A stretch of 7,621 nucleotides of DNA from SAR324 cluster bacterium (GTDB taxonomy: Bacteria; SAR324; JACQKK01), in the NCBI GenBank assembly GCA_027296185.1, contig JAPUJL010000197.1, positions 1 to 7,621 of the forward strand, written 5' to 3'. This document shows positions 1 through 7,000 of this stretch, one piece after another (positions within the stretch are counted from its first letter, which is position 1; each line of letters opens with the position of its first letter). The notes beneath the pieces were generated by a model. The model saw only the letters and a list, made by a program, of their open reading frames with translations, had not been told where the DNA came from and did no database searches. Position numbers and translations under genes: made by a program.

Positions 1-551
1 AACGGGTCCAGGATGCCCAGGGTCGCCCGGAGGTTCTGGTGGGAGATGCCCGTCTTTACGTGCAGCTCGGTGACGTCGATGATCGCGACGGCGGTGTTCT
101 CCGATGACGTGCCCGCCGTTGTCGGGATGCACACCAGCGGCCGCACCGGCCCCGGCACGGGGCGCCCCTCGCCGATCGGCGGGTTGATATAGGAAAAGAA
201 AGGCGCGGGATAGGCGGTGTACAGGTTCATGATCTTGGCGGTATCCATCGCGCTTCCACCGCCGATGGCGACGTAACCGTCCGCCTCGAAGCCCTGGGCG
301 AACTCGATGGCCGCCTTGACGGCGGTATCGGTGGGCTCGACGCTCACCTCCTGGAACAGGCCCGTCTCGATCCCCTGGGCGCCGATCAGCCCGTTCGCCC
401 GCTCGGGAATCCCCGTCGCCATCACGCCGGGATCGGTCACGACCAGGACGCGCTTGAGGCCGAGCGCCCGGATATCGTGCCCGATTTCCTCGGTTACGCC
501 GACCCCGAACTTGTACGGGGTGGAGCGCATGGTAAACACCGTATCCTTCAT
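1..551 (-). CDS. Iron-containing alcohol dehydrogenase, hydroxyacid-oxoacid transhydrogenase-like (partial, N-terminal 183 codons)
   Basis: Reading the minus strand from ATG at 551-549 gives 183 codons and the frame runs off the left edge, so only the N-terminal half is present (the family is usually about 380-430 residues). Visible motifs are the dinucleotide-binding GGGSAMDTAK at residues 97-106 and PTTAGTSSE at 143-151, both typical of group III metal-dependent alcohol dehydrogenases. The segments KFGVGVTEEIG (14-24), VEPTD (71-75), AIEFAQ (81-86) and the YINPPIGEG stretch (121-129) resemble the hydroxyacid-oxoacid transhydrogenase (HOT/ADHFE1) subgroup more than FucO or butanol dehydrogenases; that subgroup moves hydride between 4-hydroxybutyrate and 2-oxoglutarate. 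The metal-ligand Asp and His residues lie beyond the edge. The ribosome-binding site is weak; an alternative ATG is codon 8. It lies 131 bp downstream of the kinase-fold gene on the same strand, possibly in one transcript. The family is secure; the substrate is inferred. Confidence 0.88.
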   Translation of the reverse strand, partial: MKDTVFTMRSTPYKFGVGVTEEIGHDIRALGLKRVLVVTDPGVMATGIPERANGLIGAQGIETGLFQEVSVEPTDTAVKAAIEFAQGFEADGYVAIGGGSAMDTAKIMNLYTAYPAPFFSYINPPIGEGRPVPGPVRPLVCIPTTAGTSSENTAVAIIDVTELHVKTGISHQNLRATLGILDP

Positions 552-591
552 CGCGTCACTTTCATGGATGGATTTTCGAATCGGGGCGGGT

Positions 592-615
592 CCGGCCCTG
601 GAAACCCCAGGCCGG
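592..615. other. Intergenic GC-rich hairpin between the two minus-strand genes
   Basis: Bases 592-597 and 599-601 (CCGGCC, TGG) can pair with 607-615 (CCAGGCCGG), giving nine base pairs with one bulged base at 598 and a 5-base loop. It lies between the stop of the kinase-fold gene (683) and the start of the dehydrogenase (551). Neither strand has a T-run after it, so it is not a clear intrinsic terminator. It could be an attenuator, an RNA-stability stem, or chance in GC-rich DNA. Confidence 0.35.
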
Positions 616-682
616 CGAATCTCCGCGCCGCCCCGCCAAGCCAGCCGCACCGCCCAGGCGACGCGGGGTTGGGCGGCCCGGA

Positions 683-1699
683 TTACGGGTTGCGGGGAAG
701 CTCCCGCGCACGCTGCACGGCAAGATTGAAATAGGCGTGCGCCCGGCGGGCAAAATCGTCCGAGGCCGCCGCATTCGCCGCGTCGACCTGGCGTTCGCTG
801 TAGACCAGGCCGCGCCGCATGGCCTGAAAGGCCTCGTACACGGGTAGGATCTTTTCCAGCTCGCGGTCGCGGGAGACGCTGACGTAGCGCTTGAGGAAAA
901 GCTCGGCGGTCTCATTGGCGTCCGCCAGATTCAGCTCGTTGAGCAGGGTGGCGACGTCGTTCGCGGCATCCAAGAGGCGGTACTTGCGATGGGTCTCCAG
1001 GGCGGAGACGGCCAGCACGTCCTTGCCCCGCATGTAGATGTGCTCCGGTATGAACGCGCCGTGCCCATCCACCACGCGGTCCCGCTTCTGCCGGCGGAGA
1101 AACAGCTTGCGACCCTCGTCCAGAAATCGCTCCAGGGGCCGCATGGTCATGTCGTACATGGCGTCGGTAAGCGTCTGGCCGATGTACTTCTTCGCCTGGT
1201 AGGCAATCTCCTCCACCAACCCGCGCAGGTGCTCCGGGCGGCCCACTTCTGCCGCCTTGTCCGGGGCGGCGTGGGCCTGATGCTCGTCGGCCAGGTAGCG
1301 GGCTAGGCGGCCGATGGCGGTCTGCGTCGCCTTGCCGTGGGCCAGGAGGTCGCTCAACCAGTAGTGGCCGGAGAGCTGCTTGATCCGCACCGCGTAGGCG
1401 ACCTCCTCACCCTCGCCGCCCATGGCATAGCCCGACTCGGTCTGCACGATGGGCACCACCGCCTCGTAGCACCCCGGGGCCCAGCGTTCCCCCACGCGCA
1501 AGGCCTCGTGGGCGTAGGCTTCCTTAATGGCCAGACTGGAATAGACGGGGCTGTTTTTCCGGATTTTATACAGGTGGTCGCCCGTCCGGTAGAGATAGGA
1601 GGTGCCCGTTTCCTCGAATTTGATGCGGCGGCTGGCGGATGGGTATAGACTTTGGTCCAGCAACGCCTTGTGGAATTCCGGATAGGCTTTCTTGGCCAT
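683..1699 (-). CDS. Aminoglycoside phosphotransferase/COG2187-fold protein, probable pseudokinase
   Basis: The 338-residue product (ATG at 1699, TAA at 685-683) matches the N-terminal kinase module of COG2187 proteins. These are often about 500 residues, with a C-terminal P-loop kinase that is absent here. Family-like parts are HLYKIRK at residues 42-48, which includes the likely nucleotide-anchoring Lys45; the helix with Glu65 (AHEALR); the following APGCYEAVVPI stretch (74-84); and the C-terminal LLDAANDVATLL stretch (242-253) with Asp244 and Asp248. The catalytic loop, normally HGDLxxEH, reads HGAFIPEH (213-220), so the catalytic Asp is Ala215. The metal-binding Asp expected in the next strand, by ungapped alignment to a remembered family pattern, is Ser232 (VSALE). 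It therefore probably lacks phosphotransferase activity. No signal peptide or membrane segment is seen. An upstream in-frame GTG at 1708 is possible, but the ribosome-binding site favours 1699. It is divergent from thiO. Confidence 0.8.
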   Translation of the reverse strand: MAKKAYPEFHKALLDQSLYPSASRRIKFEETGTSYLYRTGDHLYKIRKNSPVYSSLAIKEAYAHEALRVGERWAPGCYEAVVPIVQTESGYAMGGEGEEVAYAVRIKQLSGHYWLSDLLAHGKATQTAIGRLARYLADEHQAHAAPDKAAEVGRPEHLRGLVEEIAYQAKKYIGQTLTDAMYDMTMRPLERFLDEGRKLFLRRQKRDRVVDGHGAFIPEHIYMRGKDVLAVSALETHRKYRLLDAANDVATLLNELNLADANETAELFLKRYVSVSRDRELEKILPVYEAFQAMRRGLVYSERQVDAANAAASDDFARRAHAYFNLAVQRARELPRNP

Positions 1700-1704
1700 C
1701 AAAT

Positions 1705-1710
1705 TCACCT
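1705..1710 (-). promoter_or_regulatory. Ribosome-binding site of the kinase-fold gene
   Basis: On the minus strand AGGTGA lies 5 bases before ATG 1699-1697 and matches the anti-Shine-Dalgarno core. The alternative GTG start (1708-1706) lies within this site and would have no ribosome-binding site of its own, so 1699 is the better start. Confidence 0.7.
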
Positions 1711-1722
1711 GGCAAGGCGTTG

Positions 1723-1760
1723 CAGCCGGCCCAAATGGATTTTTGAACGATCCAGCCGGC
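1723..1760. repeat. Direct repeat CAGCCGGC, two copies 30 bp apart
   Basis: CAGCCGGC occurs at 1723-1730 and 1753-1760, about three helical turns apart, just upstream of the kinase-fold gene on the minus strand. It could be a regulator site pair; it is short and GC-rich, so chance is a real possibility. Confidence 0.3.
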
Positions 1761-1806
1761 AGCCGCGTTGGGTTCGTCAGCTGCTCCGGCCGGTCCTAAT
1801 ATGAAG

Positions 1807-1848
1807 CGGATTCGGATCGAGATCAGAAGCGGACCAAATCGGATTCGG
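1807..1848. repeat. Direct repeat CGGATTCGG, two copies 33 bp apart
   Basis: CGGATTCGG occurs at 1807-1815 and 1840-1848. The related heptamer AAGCGGA occurs at 1804-1810 and 1827-1833. The cluster sits in the middle of the divergent intergenic region, where a shared operator for both genes could lie. No known regulator motif is recognised. Confidence 0.35.
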
Positions 1849-1989
1849 CCTGTTCCGGGATTCCGGCGGGAGGCTCCCTTCCCCTCCGCTCACCGTCCGG
1901 CGCGGCTGAACGGCATCGGCCCCCGATGGGTCCAAGCGGTTCCGACGGCCACTTATCCAATCATGGGAATGTTAAAAAATCAATCACGT

Positions 1990-2027
1990 CCCGCGCCCCC
2001 ATCCGCCGCGGCGGGCCGCGGCGCGGG
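1990..2027 (+). repeat. GC-rich inverted repeat in the thiO leader
   Basis: CCCGCGCC (1990-1997) is perfectly complementary to GGCGCGGG (2020-2027). The enclosed loop contains the 12-bp palindrome CCGCCGCGGCGG (2003-2014), which could form a competing stem. The repeat ends one base before the thiO ribosome-binding site at 2029-2034, so a leader hairpin could affect translation. Confidence 0.4.
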
Positions 2028-2028
2028 C

Positions 2029-2034
2029 GGAAGG
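2029..2034 (+). promoter_or_regulatory. Ribosome-binding site of thiO
   Basis: GGAAGG lies 8 bases before the ATG at 2043. It supports this start over the upstream in-frame ATG at 1926, which would add 39 residues not seen in glycine oxidases. Confidence 0.65.
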
Positions 2035-2042
2035 CGGGCAGC

Positions 2043-3179
2043 ATGACGGACGCCAGCCGCCATTCGGGCACCCTTATCGTCGGCGGCGGCGTGATCGGCC
2101 TCTCCATCGGGTGGCGGTTGCTGCAGCGGGGGGAGCCCGTGACCATCCTCGAGCGGGGCGAGGCGGGCCAGGAGGCCTCCTCGGCGGCGGCGGGAATGCT
2201 CTCGATCGCCAACGAGGTGCATTACCAGGAGGATCTGAACCTGCTGCTGCGCATGGAGAGCATGCGCCTCTACCCCGATTTCGTCAGCGAGTTGGAGTCC
2301 TTCGCCGGAAGCTCGGTCGACTACCGCACCGAGGGGGCCATCGCGATCTCCCTGCACGCGGACGATACCGCCGAGCTCAAGAATCTTTTCGAGTACCAGC
2401 TCGAGCGGAAGCTGCCGGTGCGCTGGATGAGCGGGGAGGAAGTTCGGGAATTGGAGCCCGGCGTGGCGGGGTTCGTCGTGGCGGGGGTGATGTGCCCCAT
2501 GGACCACCAGGTGAATAACCGCTTGCTCGTCTCGACCCTGCGCGCCGCCTTCCTCAAGGCGGGCGGCACCTTGCGCGAGCATTGCGAGGTGAGCGAGTTG
2601 CGCATGGAGGACGGGCGCCCTCCGGCGATCGTCGCCCAGGGGGAGGAATGGCGCCCGGCGCGCGTCGTGCTCGCCGCGGGCAGCTGGTCGGGACTCATCC
2701 CGGGCCTGGACGGCTGGCTGCGGCCGCTGGTGCGGCCGGTCAAGGGACAGATTTTGGCGCTACGCATGCCCTCGCCGGATTTTCTCGTCCACATGCTCAA
2801 GACGCCGGACGTGTACATGGCCCCGAAGAGCGATGGGCGGCTGGTGATCGGCGCCACCGTGGAAGAGGTGGGGTTCAACCGCGATTTTACCGCGGGCGCC
2901 GGCTACGAGCTGCTCAAGGGTGCGTGGCGGGCCATGCCCTCGGTGTACGAGCTGCCCATCGACGAGATGTGGTGCGGATTCCGCCCGGGGAGCCGCGACA
3001 ACGCACCCTTGCTGGGCGAAACGGGGGTCGAGGGGTTTTACGTGGCCACGGGCCACTACCGGAACGGGATTGTCAATACCCCCATCACCGCCAAATACAT
3101 GAGCGAGCTGATCCTGGACGGCAATCGGCCCGAATTGCTGCTAAAGCTATCGCCGGGCCGGTTCGCCTCAGGAGCTTGA
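2043..3179 (+). CDS. thiO: Glycine oxidase ThiO (FAD-dependent)
   Basis: The 378-residue product (ATG 2043, TGA 3177-3179) has the length and layout of ThiO in the DAAO/GlyOx family of FAD oxidoreductases. Residues 11-19 (LIVGGGVIG) form the Rossmann FAD-binding loop and Glu37 (ILERG) the ribose-binding acid. SSAAAGML (46-53) is the FAD-contacting signature of ThiO. VYMAPKSDGRLVIGATVE matches the ThiO substrate-domain strand with its active-site Tyr. The C-terminus has GFRPGSRD (312-319) and GHYRNGI (337-343); Arg314 is the probable glycine-carboxylate ligand. ThiO oxidises glycine to iminoglycine with O2, feeding thiazole formation for thiamine in the cytoplasm. No thiS, thiG or other thiamine gene is visible in the window, and there is no TPP riboswitch in its leader. 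Other amino-acid oxidases of the fold (DadA, SoxB-like) fit less well. Confidence 0.92.
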   Translation: MTDASRHSGTLIVGGGVIGLSIGWRLLQRGEPVTILERGEAGQEASSAAAGMLSIANEVHYQEDLNLLLRMESMRLYPDFVSELESFAGSSVDYRTEGAIAISLHADDTAELKNLFEYQLERKLPVRWMSGEEVRELEPGVAGFVVAGVMCPMDHQVNNRLLVSTLRAAFLKAGGTLREHCEVSELRMEDGRPPAIVAQGEEWRPARVVLAAGSWSGLIPGLDGWLRPLVRPVKGQILALRMPSPDFLVHMLKTPDVYMAPKSDGRLVIGATVEEVGFNRDFTAGAGYELLKGAWRAMPSVYELPIDEMWCGFRPGSRDNAPLLGETGVEGFYVATGHYRNGIVNTPITAKYMSELILDGNRPELLLKLSPGRFASGA

Positions 3180-3213
3180 TCGGCTTTCCGGAGGTGGGGC
3201 GGCTTGGGGACCC

Positions 3214-3242
3214 GTGACGCGATGACAGCGTATCAATATAAC
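3214..3242 (+). promoter_or_regulatory. Sigma70-like promoter of the CheY-like gene
   Basis: A -35 box GTGACG (3214-3219) and a -10 box TATAAC (3237-3242) are separated by 17 bp and match the consensus at 4/6 and 5/6 positions. The promoter begins 35 bp after the thiO stop. A start near 3249 would give a leader of about 77 bases carrying the inverted repeat at 3305-3321. It implies that the receiver gene can be transcribed independently of thiO. Confidence 0.55.
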
Positions 3243-3280
3243 GCGTGTCGCTGCCGAGCGGCGCGCACGCGGACGGCCGT

Positions 3281-3288
3281 GCGATCGC
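3281..3288. repeat. GCGATCGC palindromic octamer, copy 1
   Basis: A perfect 8-bp palindrome lies in the leader of the CheY-like gene, 37 bp before its ATG. The only other copy in the window is at 3907-3914, in the gap on the other side of the same gene. Confidence 0.4.
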
Positions 3289-3304
3289 GTGAACGCGGCG
3301 GTTG

Positions 3305-3321
3305 CCGTTCGATCCGAACGG
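3305..3321 (+). repeat. Perfect inverted repeat upstream of the CheY-like gene
   Basis: CCGTTCG (3305-3311) and CGAACGG (3315-3321) are exact complements around a 3-base centre ATC, ending 4 bases before the ATG at 3326. As RNA this hairpin would cover the only weak ribosome-binding candidate; as DNA it looks like a dimeric operator half-site pair. Confidence 0.5.
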
Positions 3322-3325
3322 GACT

Positions 3326-3739
3326 ATGCGACTTCTGATCGTCGACGATTCCGAAATCCGATTGCAGCAGTTGCGGCAGATTGTCACGGAGATCGGCCAC
3401 GAGGTGATCGGTATGGCGAAAGACGGCCAGGAAGCCGTGGAGCGGTTCCGCAGCCTGCATCCCGACGCCGTCATCATGGATCTGATCATGCCGCGCATGA
3501 ACGGCCTGGACGCGCTACGGGAGATCCTCGCGGTCGACCCGGACGCCAACGTCGTCATCGCCAGCTCGATGCGTTCGCCGGAAAGCGCGTTGGAATGCGA
3601 GCGAAACGGGGCCCGGTTCTATCTCCACAAGCCATTCGACCCCGAGATGGTGCGTAGCGTCGTGGCAAAACTCGCCGCCCAGTTGAACGGCAAATCGGCC
3701 TCTGAGCGGCGGGGCGCAGCCCCGGACGCGGCGGGGTAG
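3326..3739 (+). CDS. Stand-alone CheY-like response regulator receiver
   Basis: The 137-residue product is a single receiver domain with no output domain. The acidic pocket is Asp7-Asp8 (LIVDDS), the phosphoacceptor is Asp52 in VIMDLIMPRMNG, the switch Ser/Thr is Ser80 (VIASS), the aromatic switch is Tyr99 and the conserved lysine is Lys102 (YLHKPF), so the full active site is intact. The last ~17 residues are a low-complexity, charged tail beyond the domain. I chose ATG 3326 because the domain's first strand begins at once (MRLLIVDD); an in-frame TTG at 3302 is possible, and an in-frame stop at 3290 limits the start. The ribosome-binding site is weak. Single-domain receivers act by phosphorylation-dependent protein binding, in chemotaxis or phosphorelays. 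No histidine kinase is in the window. The gene lies upstream of the giant gene, which may end in another receiver. Confidence 0.9.
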   Translation: MRLLIVDDSEIRLQQLRQIVTEIGHEVIGMAKDGQEAVERFRSLHPDAVIMDLIMPRMNGLDALREILAVDPDANVVIASSMRSPESALECERNGARFYLHKPFDPEMVRSVVAKLAAQLNGKSASERRGAAPDAAG

Positions 3740-3905
3740 GCCTGCGCTTTGCCACCCTCGAGCCCCGGGATGCCGCCGGGCTGCCGGGAATCCCCCCGCG
3801 GACCGGCGCCGCGGCGGACGGCGATCCGGCGCCGAGCCCGCCCAATTTCGATGGAGCCCGCCGGACATTCGGATCCTCCCTCGCGTCCGGGCGGAGCGAC
3901 CCCTG

Positions 3906-3915
3906 GGCGATCGCC
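3906..3915. repeat. GGCGATCGCC palindrome containing GCGATCGC, copy 2
   Basis: A perfect 10-bp palindrome contains the same GCGATCGC octamer (3907-3914) found at 3281-3288. It lies about 130 bp upstream of the giant gene. Confidence 0.4.
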
Positions 3916-3931
3916 TGCCGATGGAGGCTTC

Positions 3932-3960
3932 TTCAATTTTTCTTGAGAATCGTGTAGTCT
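3932..3960 (+). promoter_or_regulatory. Weak promoter candidate for the giant gene
   Basis: The only AT-rich patch of the gap (CAATTTTTCTTGAGAAT) lies here. TTCAAT (3932-3937) and TAGTCT (3955-3960) are 17 bp apart but match the sigma70 consensus poorly. TTGAGA (3943-3948) is a better -35 but has no -10 at normal spacing. The position is plausible; the exact boxes are uncertain. Confidence 0.25.
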
Positions 3961-4009
3961 GAAGGCTTCCGAATAGGGCTCCGATCCGCACGGGACTTCA
4001 CTCGGGGTG

Positions 4010-4031
4010 CCTTCGGTCCTCGTTCCGAAGG
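4010..4031 (+). repeat. Inverted repeat overlapping the ribosome-binding site of the giant gene
   Basis: CCTTCGG (4010-4016) and CCGAAGG (4025-4031) are exact complements with an 8-base loop. The right arm covers most of GAAGGG (4027-4032), the best ribosome-binding site, 9 bases before ATG 4042. Formed in the mRNA, the stem would hide this site, so it could limit translation; as DNA it could be an operator. Confidence 0.5.
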
Positions 4032-4041
4032 GTTGGGTCAG

Positions 4042-7000
4042 ATGGCTGCTGTTCCGGCACAAATTCCCATCCAGGTCATCAATGTGGATCTGGCGCTCGA
4101 GCGCCAAAAGATCCTGCGGGGGAAAATCCGCGACCTCTTCAAAGTCATCAACCAGAAGTCCAAGACCGTCCGTAAGGAGTTGGTCTACACCGTCAACTCC
4201 GAGGATATGGCGTTAGAGCCGGTTCTGCGCTCCAATCCCGAAGCCGACGCGCTCTTCACCGCCTTCAGCTACGACGTGATCACCTCCGACGCGTTCAAGG
4301 ACGAGGTGATGGCCGACCGGCCGGTGGAGGACATGACGATCGACCCCCAACTGCGATACCCGGTCATCGCGGCGTTCCGCAAGCTGTCGGACCGCGGCGT
4401 ATTCCGCCACCGCCAGCTGGTGCTGGTGGGCGATCTGTACGAGAAGATCGGCCAAGTGCTGAAGTCCCACATTCCTCTCGAGGTTTCCATCTTCACCAGC
4501 AAGGACCGGCAGGAAGTCTCCCAGTACATTCGCATCCCCCGCATCGAAAAGATCTCTCCGAGTCTCGACGGCGGCGATCCCCAATCGGACCAGATCTCGT
4601 TGGGCCAAATCTCCTCGGTGAAGATCGCCGGGATCGAGTTTCGCAGCGTGGTCAACATGCCCGAGGTGGAGAACCGCTTCGAGTTGAAGGACCACTCCAT
4701 CATCGACACCACCCGCAAGCTCTACAGCATGGAAGGGCTGAAGCAGGTGCTCTTCCGCGAGTTCGTGCAGGAGGAAAAGCTAACCTTCGTGCGGGGCAAG
4801 AAGGTGTTCATCGTCCTCGAGGAAGACCTGGAACACGTGATCTCGGAGCGGCTGGTCTTCGACAAGATGCAGCGTATTTACCGCCACCACACCCTCGAGG
4901 AGGCGGAACACACCCTGTCCACCGGAAAGTCCCAGGGCATTGTCGACTACTTCGAGAGCAACGGCTACGACATCGTCTTCGATCAATTGTCGCAGGACGA
5001 GCGCGATCAATTTCTGTTGGCCGTGCTCGGCAAGCGGCTGGGTGAATTTCTGGACAAGGAGCTCAAGACCCAGAAAGCCCACATCGGCGCCCTGGACGAC
5101 GGGGAGCTGCAAAAGATCTTCTACAACGTGCCCGAATCCGTCATCGGACAGGTGCTGAACGGGCTCAAGTCGAAATCCTACGAGCGCTATTTGGCCCTGG
5201 TGCCGGTCAAGATCCGCGAAAGCGTGATCCTCGATTTCCTCTCCAAGCCCCAGTACGCCGGGGCGGCGTGGGGTGCCGTGGGCGAGGAGGAAAAGAAGGA
5301 GATCCTCACCTCCCAGGCGCCGGTGGTGCTGGCTCACATCAACCTGGTGGACAGCAAGCTGTTCAAGACCAAGTTTTCCGGCATCAAGTTCGAGTTCGAC
5401 CGCAACTACGACAGCGCCTCGCTGAAGACCATGAGCAAGGAGGAACGCGAGGCGACCTTCTCCCTGTTCCGCAAAAGCCTGGAGCGGGTGAAGATCCCCC
5501 AGAGCGCCATCGAAAAGCAGTTGACGCCGGAGCAGGTAGCCCGATTCATGGGGGGCTACATCAACGCCCACCAGGAAGAGTTCTACAACCGGCTGAACCC
5601 CCTGGTGCGCAAGCAGTTGTGGGTCACGGTGGGCAAGCAGTACCGGGATCACATCGACGATACCCTGCACTTTCTCGACAAGGTCGAGATCATCAAGGGC
5701 AACAAGGAGACCGGGCTGGACCTGCTCTTCACCAACACCGCATTCCTCAACTTCCTCAAGAAGGGGGAAAAGCCGGAGTTGACCAACTCGCTCTTCCTGG
5801 CCCTCAAGCGCACCAACAAGGGGGAATCGAAAAACGCGCTGCTTAAGAAAGTGCTCACTTCCCCGGACTGGAAGGCGAACCGGGTGGCGGGCGTGCCGCG
5901 CATGCTGAGCGAACCGGAGAACTACCCCATCTACCAGAAACTTTCCGACAAGGTGGAAGGGCTGGAGTTCCTGTTCGATAGCCTGATCTGCACGCGCGCC
6001 GTCCACGAGCAATTGAAAGACAAGGATCCGCTCAAGAACGCCACCGTCACCATCATCGACGACCTCGTCGATTCCAACCTCGTCAACCTCTTTCATAAAG
6101 GCTACGTCAGCAAGGACGACTACCAGGAGTTCAACGCGTCGGTGGAGAAGGAAATCGATAAGTTACGCGGCAAGCTTTCCGAACGGGAGGCGGAGGACCC
6201 CCTGGGGGTGTACATCCTGGAATCGATGCAGATTCTCAACGACATGGCCGTTCAGGCCATGTCGGGCGAGTTGGAACGGGGGAAGATCGAGGAGATCGAC
6301 AACCGCCGCCAGGTGCGTCAGCGGCTGGAGGACGGCCTCAAGGCGCACCTGGAAAAGATCGAGGACTTCCTGGAGAAGGGCGGCCGTCAGTTGGAGGGGC
6401 TGGGTACCAAGACCCAGCAGGCCGAGAAGATGGTCGCGATGCAGGCCAAGATCACCGACGAGGCAATGCAGAAGGCCCGCCAGATCATGGGAGAAATGGC
6501 CAAGCTGCAACAGGCGCAGGCGAAGGCCAACGCCGACAAGAAAAAGGTGGCGCTGACCCAGAAGCAGCTCTCCCTGAAGTTCTTCGAGATCGTTCAGCCC
6601 CTGCTGCTGGAACAGATCAAGCGCTTCCCGGCGTTCGTCGAGAACTTGCTGGACAGGTTCCGCTCCAAGGTGCACGTGCCGGAAAGCATGGCGCGCCGGG
6701 TGATCTTCAAGTTCACCGACGACGAGATCGAGCGCATCATGCGCTACAAAGTGGTCTTTGCCACCAAGGACGACATCCTGCTGCAGTTCATCGTCACCTG
6801 CCTGCACATCGACAACCTGGAAGACACGTTGTTCTCGATGGCGAAGGCGGAAGGCGTCCCCCGGGACACCGATATCCTCTTCTACGGTCCGGGCTACACC
6901 CCCGAAGACTTCGAGGGAAAAGTGAAGGAGCGGCGGATGGTCGCCTTCGCCGACGAGGCGTTCTACAAGCGCCTGCTCGCAAACGAAAGGCTCAAGGGGC

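Larger units (their letters stand above)
1700..2042. other. Divergent intergenic region between the kinase-fold gene and thiO
   Basis: This 343-bp stretch must hold the promoters for both divergent genes. I see no convincing -35/-10 pair on either strand. The only AT-rich patch is about 1968-1987 (GTTAAAAAATCAATC), 55-75 bp upstream of the thiO start, and it is the best place for a thiO promoter. The region also carries short direct repeats and a GC-rich inverted repeat, listed separately. I looked for a TPP riboswitch (thi-box) because thiamine genes often have one, and found none of its conserved blocks. In-frame reading upstream of thiO stays open to 1926, but that extension (MGPSGSDG onward) is not family-like and is probably leader. 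Confidence 0.6.
3740..4041. other. Intergenic region upstream of the giant gene
   Basis: This 302-bp gap shows no credible gene. The left two thirds are extremely GC-rich and contain a possible stem (3804-3810 with 3828-3834, CGGCGCC/GGCGCCG, 17-base loop) with no T-run. The right third changes sharply to an AT-rich patch at about 3932-3950 and then carries two hairpin-like elements (GAAGGCTTC at 3961-3969 and the inverted repeat at 4010-4031). An in-frame stop at 3955-3957 bounds the giant ORF on the left. Short open frames here (for example 3749-3946) have no coding character. Confidence 0.6.

Noticed and set aside
592..615. Intrinsic terminator between the minus-strand genes
   Set aside because: The stem is strong but neither side has a T-run, so I kept it only as a hairpin of unknown role.
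989..1648. Plus-strand frames 989-1306 and 1337-1648 opposite the kinase-fold gene
   Set aside because: They are antisense to a gene with recognisable family motifs, lack a supported start and have no motif of their own.
1700..2042. TPP riboswitch upstream of thiO
   Set aside because: The conserved CUGAGA and the ACC...GAACCUGAUC-like blocks are absent by eye on the plus strand.
1926..2042. Longer thiO start at ATG 1926
   Set aside because: The 39 extra residues are unlike any ThiO N-terminus, and the ATG at 2043 has a good ribosome-binding site and sits the usual distance before the FAD-binding loop.
2111..3217. Plus-strand frames 2111-2518 and 2582-3217, and minus-strand frames within thiO
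   Set aside because: All are shadows of thiO, which has a full set of family motifs. Their products are rich in Arg, Gly, Pro and Ala without any domain.
3740..3960. Small gene in the gap before the giant gene (for example 3749-3946, 65 codons)
   Set aside because: The product is low-complexity Pro/Arg/Gly/Ser, typical of translated GC-rich non-coding DNA, with no ribosome-binding site.
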